A stretch of DNA of 64,000 nt, taken from positions 124,001 through 188,000 of the forward strand of contig JAMAHW010000061.1 in NCBI GenBank assembly GCA_023627715.1, written 5' to 3'. Below the pieces are notes generated by a model, which did no database searches, was not told where the DNA came from, and was given only the letters and a program-made list of their open reading frames with translations. The position numbers were made by a program, and so were the translations under genes. Shown here piece by piece: positions 22,006-32,391 of the stretch. The first letter of the stretch is position 1, and each line of letters opens with the position of its first letter. This DNA comes from Periconia sp. R9002 (taxonomy: Eukaryota > Ascomycota > Dothideomycetes > Pleosporales > Periconiaceae).

Positions 22006-24051
22006 ATGATTGATCACGTTATTGCCGACCACTTCAAGTCTGGGGAAAATCGACCAACCGGATTATGTTCCCGGTGCGAAAGCCTCAAAATTAATAAACT
22101 ATGGACTTCCACTGGAGGAGAACCTGAATCTTTAGGGACTATCCAGGACTGGGCCGCGGACAGATGCATTCTTTGCAATTTCCTATTTAATCTGCTTCCG
22201 CCAGAACTTGTGTCGGAGCCTTCGAATCGGTACTACCTTTACTCGGTAAAATCCCGAGATACCGAGAGATTGGTGCAGCTCCTCGAAACCAGGCTATTAG
22301 TTCTGTCAATATCGAGTAGTGGCCCTTCTCCGAAAGGCATCCCATACCTCACTCTTCACCCTGCAGAGCAACCACCAAAATGGAGGAAAGAGATTGAGCC
22401 GCTGATCGATTTCGAGCAAGCCCGGGAATGGATCGATACCTGCGCTCACCTGCACGGGAACCACTGTGCCGGAAACAGCCGCAACAAAGTGGGCAATCTA
22501 CGGTTGATCGATTGCTACACCGGAGAAATCAAAAGAGCTGAAGACGACGAAGAATATGTTGCCCTTAGTTATGTATGGGGTCAGGAGAGCACGACATCCA
22601 AACAGCATTCATCGTCGTATCCACAGACAATCCAAGACGCAATCTTAGCAGCACGGCAGTTAGGTTACTCGCGATTATGGATCGATCAGTACTGCCTTGA
22701 CCAAACCAGCCAACCCGAGTTCCAAACCCAACTCCAACAAATGGACTCTATCTACAAACAAGCCGCTGTGACGCTCATCGCCGCCGCGGGTGTGAACGCA
22801 AATCATGGCCTCCCAGGCGTGAGTACACGCCTCCGTCCTCCAACCCCCTCCGTAACAATTAACGATCAAACACTATCACCTCTAACCAGCACGCCCAACC
22901 TCACCTCCCAAACCAGCAAATGGATGTCGCGAGCCTGGACCTTCCAAGAAGGCCTGCTCTCCACGCGCCGTCTTATCTTCACACCCACTCAACTCTATTT
23001 CGAGTGCCGTGGTATGTATAGCACCGAGCTCCTGTCTCTCTCCCTTGAAACCTGGAGAGCAATGCACCACCGCGAAGATCCATGCTTACACTCGCGCTTT
23101 CGCGTCGCGCCAATCATGGGCATATTCCCGCTCGACGGCTGCGGCGTTGATCCGCGGGACTGTTACAGCCGCATCATGGAATATTCTACTCGCAACCTCA
23201 CCCACCAAATCGACATTTTAAACGGGATGCTAGGAATCTTCCGGCACTTCGAGCGCAACAGGAACTCCATCCGACATTTTTACGGCATCGCATACCCAGC
23301 TACCTCACAACATTCCCCCAACGAAACCGTTGCGCCGGAACCGGGCTCAAAATACAAAATCCCGCTCTTCGCAGAGAGCCTGCAGTGGTCGTTGAAGGTT
23401 CCTGGGGCGCGACGCGAAGGGTTTCCCAGTTGGTCGTGGACAGGGTGGTTCGGGGAGTGTGTGTGGCCAGCGGCGTACTTAGGCTCCGGCGGCAGCGGCG
23501 GCGGCAGTGCGGGGGATAGCCCCCGTCGCATTCCTCGTAAAATCGAGCGACCGCTTGATCCCAGAGTCAATGAGCGAGCGATTAAAGTCAAAGTCGAACT
23601 GCGCGATGGGACAGTTCTTGATTGGGCGAGATTCCAGGAGAGGTATCATGAAGTTTCGACGTTTGACATGTCGAGTGGGATATTGCAGCTCGAAGCGTAC
23701 GTGACGCCAGCTGTGTACGTACGCGAGAGAGAAGGGCCTACGATAGATATTCGCCTACGGTGCGAAAACGGAAAATTCATCACGCTGGAGGCTGAGCGAA
23801 CTACGGCACGAGCGTTTGAGCCGCAGAACCCACTTCTTGCGGTCCATTTCTGCCGCACCGTGTCGAGGACTCGCGGAGAGGAGAGTGACATCACCAACTC
23901 CCCGCGAGGCGTGGTGAAGGTAGACCAGCACCTCTTGATTTTGGAGAAAAAGGCTGGCAACAGCCACTGGGAACGCGTGGCCTTGGGGATGTATGTGAGA
24001 GATGCGCAGAAGCAGGTTGAGTGCAAATGGCAGGGCTTGCGGGTAGGATGA
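22006..24051 (+). CDS. HET-domain (heterokaryon incompatibility) protein
   Basis: Intronless, 681 aa. An N-terminal cysteine pair region (GLCSRCESL, DRCILCNFLF) is followed by the HET block: RLIDCYTGEI, YVALSYVWG (about 183-191), LGYSRLWIDQYCLDQ, QMDSIYKQAAVTLIAAAG and SRAWTFQEGLLSTRRLIFT. These are the three conserved HET motifs and all are intact. The C-terminal 300 residues are variable, with a short Gly/Ser linker near 500. HET proteins trigger or transduce regulated cell death after fusion of unlike fungal cells; some act with NLR partners. The ATG at 22006 is the first in this frame and gives the usual length. No second domain is recognised. Confidence 0.93.
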   Translation: MIDHVIADHFKSGENRPTGLCSRCESLKINKLWTSTGGEPESLGTIQDWAADRCILCNFLFNLLPPELVSEPSNRYYLYSVKSRDTERLVQLLETRLLVLSISSSGPSPKGIPYLTLHPAEQPPKWRKEIEPLIDFEQAREWIDTCAHLHGNHCAGNSRNKVGNLRLIDCYTGEIKRAEDDEEYVALSYVWGQESTTSKQHSSSYPQTIQDAILAARQLGYSRLWIDQYCLDQTSQPEFQTQLQQMDSIYKQAAVTLIAAAGVNANHGLPGVSTRLRPPTPSVTINDQTLSPLTSTPNLTSQTSKWMSRAWTFQEGLLSTRRLIFTPTQLYFECRGMYSTELLSLSLETWRAMHHREDPCLHSRFRVAPIMGIFPLDGCGVDPRDCYSRIMEYSTRNLTHQIDILNGMLGIFRHFERNRNSIRHFYGIAYPATSQHSPNETVAPEPGSKYKIPLFAESLQWSLKVPGARREGFPSWSWTGWFGECVWPAAYLGSGGSGGGSAGDSPRRIPRKIERPLDPRVNERAIKVKVELRDGTVLDWARFQERYHEVSTFDMSSGILQLEAYVTPAVYVREREGPTIDIRLRCENGKFITLEAERTTARAFEPQNPLLAVHFCRTVSRTRGEESDITNSPRGVVKVDQHLLILEKKAGNSHWERVALGMYVRDAQKQVECKWQGLRVG

Positions 24052-25259
24052 CGGAATCAATCAGCCCATTTGGTTGCGCCTCGTTCGTTTCGACACCCAC
24101 CACCACCATCACATCTTTTTTTTGTGTTTCAGAAGAGGGGGCAGAATGTTTGAGAGACGAGTTCTCGCCAGAGCATGTCAGTCTTTCACATGGGGAGGTG
24201 ATTGGTTCGATTTCGCACACAAAAGCAGTGTGGGTAAGCTGCATATTTTCCGCATGGCTGTGTTGCAGTGCGGTGCGGTGAGCAAAGGAGCAGAGGATGC
24301 AAGCGGAACACCCTTTCTACCATCCAGATGTCCTCACTTTTCTCGTCCACTCTCATGTCGTCATCGAAATAAATTTTTTGTATAATTTGTTTGTGGAGAA
24401 GAGCAGTTTCATCTCAAAGTCATTTTCTATAATTGTAACCAAAGTGTGCGCGCGTCTGCGGCGGAGTGATGGCTAGCATGCCATGCCACCCACCCAAACC
24501 CACCATTGCGCCTCGCTCTATGCAGCAGTGCGGAGTGATCCATCTACGAGCTCAGCAACTGATCATCAATTTTTGATGCAGCAAGATTTTTCTCGGCAGG
24601 ACGCCTGGATCCATAGGCGTGCATGCGTGCCTACGTGCAATACGAGAGAAAGTCCGAAACCACTTGCACTTTCAGCTTGGCTGGGAAAGTTCAATGGACA
24701 CCGTTGTGCTAGCCGTGAATTTGAGTACCTACCTAGGTAAATCCTCATAACAAGCACACTGATGAAATGGATTTTACTGTGCACCTCATCATCCCAAAGA
24801 CCATGCATCATACATCATCAAGCACACACCCATTTAAGCAAAAAGTAAAAAGCTTACGTAGACCAAGTGATGCTGATCCAAGAGGCTACTCACCCACCCC
24901 TCCATGCTCGCGAGTATCGCCCGTACAAGCGAAAAAAGAGGGTGCGGTCAAGGCTTCGCTAGGAGGATTGAACGGTAGCTTACCCATCTCCATTCCTTAC
25001 AAAGCACCAATTCACATCTTTGATTGGCTTCAAAGCCCACTGAGAATAAGGGCGGTCGAAGGGTTTGGCCAAAAAGGGCGATGGTGTTGATATTGTGGGA
25101 GGCGCAGCTTTGCAGAAACACGGCACAGACCTTAGTGCACAGAGCTGAATGCTATTTGGAGAATGGCGTGGTGTAAGGGAAGAGACTAGGGTAGGCAGTC
25201 TCACCGATGTCCTCGGTCGCTCGATCTCGCTCGCCTAAGGTACTTAACTCGTCTGCCTG

Positions 25260-27720
25260 ACACTCCCCCTCTTCTTCTTTCCTCACTTTCCTCAGTCACA
25301 CATCTCTTGATCCACTTTTCGTATCTAGACAACAATCTTGATCAGTATCGAACCCACCCCTTTTTCAAACTGTTTCTGGCCCTGGGATAGTTTTCGACAA
25401 TAACCACCATTTCCCTTCTCGCTAACGTTTCCGACGCTCTACGGCCTTCTCGCAAAATGCTTGGAGAGGATATAGCAAGTTTTCACAATGGAATCGCACC
25501 CAGTGGAAACTTGAGGACCAAGAAACTGGTTTGCGCTTCCGCTGCAATGTAGATATTCCTCGTGTCTCGTGGAAGCCCTGACCCACCCACAAACCAATTC
25601 CATGAAGGCAACACTCAAAACCATCGCCGACAGAACCCCAAACCAAAGAACACCGCAAAGTTCTTTCGGTCAAGGTTCCAGTCAAGCCCCGGCGATCCAG
25701 GCATGTACACACGCGCGAGGAATATCTACAAAGCACAGAAGCCCAAACCACACTACTTTCTACGACGCTTCTACAAGTATGCATCCTTCCACTCTGCATA
25801 TACTGCGTTCCATCTAACATGTTTCTCCAAAAGGCAATCCACCAATGGGGAGGGGAAAAGTCAAGTCAGAACCCCCCGGAGACTCAAGGCAGCACAAGCA
25901 CGGCAACGTACCAGCAACGCACGCACGGCAACACGGTGGTGCCCTCACCACCCCCGTTCTGCTCGGCTCGACACGACACGCTCGCTCGCTTTCGATCTTC
26001 GGTTGCGATTCCATAAAAGACAAGGATGGCAAGCATGCACACACGCACGCACTCGCTGCACCATCATCACCACCAACACCAACGAAAACGCTACGCTCAT
26101 CTCCTCTTTCAACACTCTCCCATCTCCACACACGGTTCACCCCGTGTGTGCAGAGATGTGGTTTGGTGTTTCCTTTACTTCTACCTACTTTCACAATTCG
26201 GAGTCTGGCTTCCTTTGGCGCACGTGGTAATACACATACACACATTGGACGAATGAGAGAAGAAAGAAGAGGAGAGGAGAGAGAGAGAGGAAGAAAGTGC
26301 AGTCTACCGCGCGAAAGCGTGTGCAGCACCAAGGAGGAGGAAGGAAGGAAGGAGAAGAGGGGAGCAGAATGTACGCACGCAACACAGTCCCTCTTGTTTT
26401 GTTTGTGCGATGACGGACTAGGAAGAGGAAGGAGGTCTCCTTCATCTACTTATGGTTGTTTCTTCGTTTGTATATCGTCCCCCCCACCCCTTGCCCCCCT
26501 TCTTTCCCTACTTCCCCACTCTCGCCATCTAGCGAAGCGTTGTTGGCGTTTTTTCAGTCCTTTTCGCAGATTGGGTTTTTGACTTTTTGACTTTTGGGGA
26601 CACGTATGTAGTAGTACCCTTTTCCTAGGGATTAGGCGTCGTAGTAAGGAATGACTATTGGTTGTTCCGCATATGCGCTCTTTGTGCGTTATGTTGTGTG
26701 GTGTTATGCTATGTGCTTTTTGTTGATGTTGATGTTGCGCACTGCTTGCTTGCTTGCTTGCGTTGAGGGGTGTAAGGAGTAGTGTGTTCATTTGTCTGTT
26801 TGAATTGTTAATTTTTTTGGCGTTGCTTTGTTGTTGGGGTTATTGCTCTTTGCGCGTTGTATAGGTGTGTTGCACGTTCTACTGCTTGTTTGTATGCTTT
26901 AACTGCCTTATTTTTTTGGTTTAACTTTTTAATGTAACGTTCTCTACGTCGTTACGTCTTTTCCTCTTTCTTCTTTTCTTTCTTGCTCTCTACTCTCTAC
27001 TCTCTTACTTCTTGCTTCTTGCTTCTTGCTTCCTTACTCTTTTTTTATATTATCCTTCTATCTTTGCTTTATTCCTAACCTACGAGTATTACTACTCTAC
27101 TTTGTTTTTACTGCTAGTTTTTGTTATTATTATATTTTTATAGCTATGTGTTACTACCTTTTTCACTACTATTTGTTGCTGCTATTTCTCGCGCTGCTAT
27201 TCTTACTACTTTGATTCTTTTAGCTTTTACTATGTTTCTTGTTGCTTAATATTCCTCTCTTTACTTATTTCTCCACGCATACCCTTTTATTTTCTGATTT
27301 TCTGCCGTTACTGTTTTACTTCTGCCCCTTTTCACCTTTTGTGTCTGTCTGCTTGGGGTCTTATCCGTTGAATATGTGTTTCGGCATATTCTCGGACGGA
27401 GGAGCTTTCATCTATATTTTACTGCATGATTGCATTTTGACGTTTCGTGTTTCTCATCTCCCACTTCTTTTACTGCATAGTGCTCTTCTTCCTGATGTTA
27501 GTCCCCGCAGATTTGCTTATTTGATCTTTTCCTTTTACTGTTCCGTTGCCATTAATTCATTTCTCCTTCTTTCTCTTCCTCTTCTTCCTTTTTGTTATAG
27601 TATCATCTCTCCTCGTTTTCCCTCAGTTCAATACCTACCTTTGCTTTTGTCAAAGCGTGAGCATTCGCCTGTTTACTCTGCCGGAGCCTCTCGCTTCCTT
27701 CTAATGCGGCTGCTCTCTGC
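25260..27720 (+). ncRNA. possible long non-coding transcript (tentative)
   Basis: A CT-rich stretch at 25260-25440 resembles the core promoter and leader of strongly expressed fungal genes, but it is followed only by very short ATG frames (for example 31 codons at 25457-25552) and then by more than 2 kb of skewed, non-coding sequence. This arrangement fits a long non-coding RNA or a very long leader whose gene is missing. It is inference from composition only. Confidence 0.2.
26440..27720 (+). repeat. T-rich, A-poor low-complexity zone with short tandem repeats
   Basis: The + strand is dominated by T with C and G, and A is scarce. Short tandem runs include GTTGAT units at about 26722-26735, TTGC units at about 26745-26760, CTCTACT at about 26988-27003 and CTTCTTG at about 27008-27030. 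The open frame 27239-27778 is an artefact of this composition. Confidence 0.6.
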
Positions 27721-28754
27721 TGATGCAATGGTAATCAGCCGAGAATGGCTCGCCACTTCAGGTTTATTGCAGCAGTGATCGTCAAAAAGCTTGGAAGGTT
27801 GGAAAGCATTTCGCGTGTTCTTTTCAGTCTGGATTCAAGTGACTGGTATTGTGGAATGCAGCAATACTTTATCTCAGAACGGTCATAGCAAGGATTCGCT
27901 TTCCCTGTTCTGGCGATAACGCTCACGGAGTGGATGCAGGCGATGATGGTTGTGACAGCAAGTAATGGGCAATCCCCAATACTGGTGCTCCAGCCAGCGC
28001 TTTCCTGCGTGCCAGCTTTGTCAAAACCCGCGGGTTTGGGAGAAATTTGTCACACAGCATGTCCGACAAAGTTGACAGCATCCTCAACCCCATTATCGTG
28101 GCACATCTCAGGGAGAACAGATTATTCTATATCCCATGACAACTCACGGGATAACTCTAAAAAACTAGGCTGAATAGCAAGTTAGAGTGTTTCGACGTGA
28201 GTAGACTACATGTCAAAACTCGAAACTGTCCGTAAAATCGAAATCGCACCTTGAATGAGACCTAGGACCATGTCGAGAGTGCTATTGCCGCACTGTATAT
28301 GGAGCGTCCGCCTCGCCCAACAAAAGGTGCGACTATTTCACTCTGATGTCCAGATGCCGTTAAGCAGACAGAATCTGAGTCGAAGACGCGTCATCGTTAT
28401 GCAAATCGATTTTGGAATACTTGGACTCTATTGGCCAAAAATTGAAAAGCAGGAAATGTTGAACAACAATGTAATATGGTGAGTTTATCCGCTATCACAT
28501 ACCATGAATATTAGTGGAGGCATGGAACTAATTGTTTAGCCACTCAAAACCAAATGTCTCGAGTGCTCAAGAACCATCTGCGAAGTTCGTGCTATTTGTC
28601 TAAATGCGAGAGAAATTGCCAACTCGAAGAGGTGGTGTATGTCAAAAGGTATGTTCCACTATATGCAGTCACTCCTTGTATTGCGACATCAACTTCTTTC
28701 TAGAGAATGTATTGTTGGACCAGACTATATACAGAACATGAAGATACAGATCGT

Positions 28755-29555
28755 CTAACTGACTTGAATAGTGCTAGTTCCACTGGGCAACTTCGTGCCA
28801 TTGGCAAAAGCCTCGGTCACCATAAACATATTCTGCTCAAAATTCCCAAGCCGATATCCAGCCTTGCTCCACGCATCGAAATGGTTGCCGGTTGTGATGG
28901 TACCGCTGACCGCGCCAATACGCGTCTCAGCATCGGTTCTCACGGAGAAGTGCTGTGTGAAGGTCCTAGTGCCTTCAATCGACGGCTTGTTTACACGTTG
29001 TGCCGTATAAAAGGCGTAACTGGCGCCATCAGAAGTGAAGTTGCTACGCCAAGTCCATGGTTCACCTGGCGCAAGCAAAGCGCTTGCCTCGACGATGTAG
29101 TATTCTACTAACGGATTTCGTGTCCAGCCGTAGAGTGAGAGATAACCTGGCCCCTTGGCATTGTACTGGCCTGAATACTTGACTGTCCTGATTTTCCACC
29201 ATTAGTTTCTGTTGGATGACCAGCGAATAAAAAGCAATGATATTAAATCACACGCAATCAACTGGTGGGACAGAGGGGTGGAGTGTGCATACTTCCGTCC
29301 AGCTCCCCAGCCAGAGCCGGCTACCATACCGCCACCAGGTTGACCATTCCATGAGCAGGAGTACTTTCCACCTCCCTGCTGTTGGCAGTTGAACTGTCCT
29401 GAACCTTCAGTCCACCATTGCCATGGAGAGTTTTGTCGTGTAACGAGGTCGGTGTGGGCCGAGTTGTAGTTGGCCTCTGTAAGACCACTGGGAGCGGAGA
29501 GTGTGCTGGGCACGATGGCCAAAGCCGTAGCGAGGATGGAAGTAAGTGCGACCAT
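28755..29555 (-). CDS. secreted GH11 endo-1,4-beta-xylanase
   Basis: Exons 29555-29293 and 29187-28755 (105-nt intron); 696 nt, 231 aa. An N-terminal signal peptide (MVALTSILATALAIVPSTLSA) and a pro-region ending near TRQ precede the beta-jelly-roll. Family landmarks: KYSGQYNAKGPGYLSLYGW, then NPLVEYYIVEA with the catalytic nucleophile Glu, YDxYxTxRVNKPSIEGTRTF-like strand, SGTITTGNHFDAW, and MFMVTEAFANG with the acid/base Glu. The enzyme cuts xylan outside the cell. The N-terminal strands (PWQWWTEGSGQF, CQQQGGGKYSC) are unusual in carrying two cysteines that could form a disulfide. A TATA box is 81 bp upstream. Confidence 0.93.
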
Positions 29556-30358
29556 GGTTCGTCTGGTTTCTTCTCTCGGTTTGTACGATTGATTTTTTGC
29601 TGTCCTGTTAGAGATGACGGGTGGTGGGCTTGAGCTTTATACAGATCGTCACTGCCTACCAGCACACCCAGCCAAGCCCTACCCAAATATTCTTTAAACA
29701 AAACCCATTTCACAACCGGCCTTGGTCTACCCAATACATCCAGTTCTTCAGGAATTTATCCGCTAGTGTATGAACGTATCATTCTTCTTGCAAGGGCAAC
29801 CTCATATCGCGAAAGCAAGCCAAGTCTCGATCGGAGGGTTAATTTAGCGAAAGCTTGTAAAGACTAAACAACCAAGACTGGGGTGCAGCGTGCAGCTGAC
29901 GGCACATGGCCCTTCCCCACAATCTACACATCGCGTAAATTGGCATGCGTACGGCAGATGGCTAAAGAAAACCCTGTCAGTTCATTGCCGAGTGGCTGCG
30001 GGTGAGTGCCGCGGTTTCAAATCCTCTGCGTTACCTCTCCCGGTGGAAAAAGGATTTCGTAGTCTGCTAGTGCGCGCAATAATTAATTCAAGGCCATGAG
30101 GAAGACGAGAAGGGTTTATGTTTAGACCGATCGTAGATGCGGCTAACCTGAACTGTGTTCAAGTTCCCCATGCTTAACCTGGACACCCTCACCACATAAG
30201 AACTTCTTATTCAAACGTACAAGGTTTTATTAATGCTATGAGTCTAATGCGCAATACATGCACCTATCGTCAAACTAGACCAAACATAAATCACATGATG
30301 AACACATGGAAAGTCTGACGTTAACCTCCCTCACCCTCGCACAGGCTGGAAACCTTGT
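29556..30358. other. intergenic, no gene seen
   Basis: 803 bases between two minus-strand genes: xylanase promoter plus 3' flank of the small secreted protein gene. A tRNA-like pair of boxes near 29987-30024 does not fold into a tRNA. Confidence 0.5.
29636..29641 (-). promoter_or_regulatory. TATA box of the xylanase gene
   Basis: TATAAA on the minus strand, 81 bases upstream of the xylanase ATG at 29555. Confidence 0.6.
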
Positions 30359-31083
30359 CTACCTTACTGAGCCCCTCGGATTTGCTGAACCCACCGGGTT
30401 CGCTGGCTGGAGCGGAGTGGCTGGAATGCCCGGGGGTGGGATAGACGGAGCAATACTCCTCAGCGTAATCGGCACCTGCCCTGCTCTTGTGTCGTTCCAG
30501 TAAATCTGGAGTATGTCCGCGTTGATGCGCAAACCCGTGAAGAGCGTCTCGATGCTGCCATCGGATTCGATCAGCATAGCAGTGTTGCCGTAGAAGGAAA
30601 AGCCGGTAGTTTTGATAGTTGAATTTCCGCCGTTGCTGGGAGGGAGGAACCCGACGCGCGTGTCTTGGGTTGCATTGGTGGGTACGAAGAGCGTGAAGTC
30701 TGCCCAATCGGTGGTCTTGTTGACGGGGGAGCCAATCCAGGCGTTATCATTGCCAGTGACGACTAATTCGTGTTAACAATTGACATGTACAAGCAGGCGA
30801 ACAACTTACAGCTGACTACTGCTGCGTTGGAGTCATTGGATTTGTCTGGGTTCCCTGCGAAAGCGAGACCTTCTCACGGTCAGTTGGAAGACTGAAAAAA
30901 CGCTTATTTGTACACGTCGTCCCCACCTTTATCGAAGAACAGTGGCATGCCACCTATATCCGTGCCATATGCGAATAGCTCGAATGGTTCCTGGGGAGCA
31001 GAGGTCGCGCGTTTCTGCGGTGCGCAAAAGACAGCCGTTGGCAGAAGTGCCGTCAGGACTGTAGCGTGAAGTATAGAAAACAT
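30359..31083 (-). CDS. small secreted protein of unknown function
   Basis: Exons 31083-30927, 30869-30810, 30762-30359; 621 nt, 206 aa. A signal peptide (MFSILHATVLTALLPTAVFC) is followed by APQKR, a possible Kex2-type cleavage. The mature part reads FELFAYGTDIGGMPLFFDKG, then a strand-rich domain with FTLFVP, RVGFLPPS, KTTGFSFYGN, FTGLRI and YWNDT, ending VPITLRSIAPS and a Pro/Ala/Gly-rich tail. I remember similar secreted proteins in many plant-associated ascomycetes, but know no tested function. The first intron has a weak donor (GTGGGG), yet phase and homology-like continuity (DKG-LAFAG) support it. There are few cysteines, so it is not a typical Cys-rich effector. Confidence 0.75.
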
Positions 31084-32391
31084 ATTAAACGAGTGACTGA
31101 GATAATTAAGATAGCGAAAGTGAGGTCCTAGTTAATGTAGGTGAACCGAAAGGTACCAGTGGTCAGTCTGCAGGAGTCTGCCAGTTCTTATACAAGCCTC
31201 TGGGGCAGTACTGCCTCAGGGTGCAACTACACTAAACTGCTCGGTGAATTCACCACGTCACCTGCAGGCACGTAATGCGTTTTCGCAAGATTCGCGACAT
31301 CGAAATTAGGATGGGGACTGGTAGTAAGGATTATCGTGGCGCTCCGCTGCTGTATTGGAAAAACCCCTGTTGTTGTTGGCATCGGTGCGTTGACTACGGA
31401 TGCGGTACCATTTCCGCTACCAACCCAGCCATAATACGATACGCGGACGCGTACTCCCCACCCTTTGAGGAATTTTTTTTTTGTTGGTGTTCCCGGCGGA
31501 CTACCCACAATAATCAGGGCAACGTAAGGGGCAGTGTGAGTTAGTGTGTTATGCAAGTCACTGCCCAGTGCACATGGCATACTAGTTATAGCATGACGCA
31601 AGCACCTCGGCAATTTTAGTATCGGGCCGGGGCCGAAAGGCCCACAGATCTGTGTTTTCTCCTATCTTCGCGATCCCTTCGAGTGAGATCCATCTCACGA
31701 TAGCTCTTGGCAATGCTTGGCGTGCAGAAACTGTGACGCCTCTAACCTGTATCAGACGTGATATCTTTATGGTTGCATTAACGGAGAGAGAGAAAAACAT
31801 CCAAAATGGTAACTTCCACCCCCTTTTGGTTGCATATACGACTGCAAGACGTAACCCTTGCTACTGGGCTAGTACCGTTGTTGCTTTTCCAACAGATTTT
31901 TTGAATCTTGACGTTAACGAAAAACTGCCATTAGCACTACTGCTAGGAATCATTACTCAGACTGAAGCAAAGCTATCACAAAGGAGGTGGAGAAGACTAA
32001 TACTGTGAGGCGGTGCACGAGCGGATTCGGCTTGATATCGAGACATTCCTTAGATGTTGGAAAGCGTACGACACACGGCTTTTATTCGGACGCGTGTTCC
32101 TAGTTCGTCATGCTCGAAGGTGGTCAATCCTCGCCATTGGCATCAGCGATGGAGACGGAGGGATAGAAAAAAACACATAAAGAGTGAAAGGTTGCCATTG
32201 ATCGTAGGCCACGAACTTTGGTTCTACACCTTCATTCGTTTAATCTTGAGCCTTTCGGTTCTTTCCTCTCGCTCAGTTTCTTTTTGTTAACTCGACCGAT
32301 TGTTGACTCTGCTTTTGGAGTTTGTCTTTGCACCCTCAATTGTCCCTATATTAATACGTCTGCATTTACTGCTACCTCCATCGTTGAATCA
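31084..32391. promoter_or_regulatory. divergent intergenic region (secreted protein / laccase)
   Basis: 1.3 kb between divergent genes, so both promoters lie here. A TATAAG-like element at about 31187-31192 is 105 bp upstream of the minus-strand gene. Frames at 31227-31613 and 31652-32008 lack features. The laccase leader ends at 32391. Confidence 0.5.

Larger units (their letters stand above)
24052..28754. other. 4.7-kb gene-free stretch with strand asymmetry
   Basis: No frame here has family features. 24052-25220 is ordinary intergenic sequence. From about 25230 the + strand becomes pyrimidine-rich with a CT-rich segment, then alternates purine tracts (26254-26299, 26331-26372) and a T-rich, A-poor zone (26440-27720). 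27780-28754 looks like ordinary non-coding DNA. Confidence 0.6.

Noticed and set aside
25814..26582. Long frames on both strands (172 and 245 codons)
   Set aside because: They overlap each other in low-complexity sequence, with biased residues (His, Thr, Arg, Ser) and no domain.
27239..27778. 179-codon hydrophobic frame
   Set aside because: Leu/Phe/Ser richness follows directly from the T-rich composition; not a believable membrane protein.
29987..30024. tRNA-like A box (GCCGAGTGG) and B box (GGTTTCAAATCC)
   Set aside because: Spacing is short and no acceptor or anticodon stems can be formed around them.
31652..32008. 118-codon frame upstream of laccase
   Set aside because: No family features; lies in a divergent promoter region.
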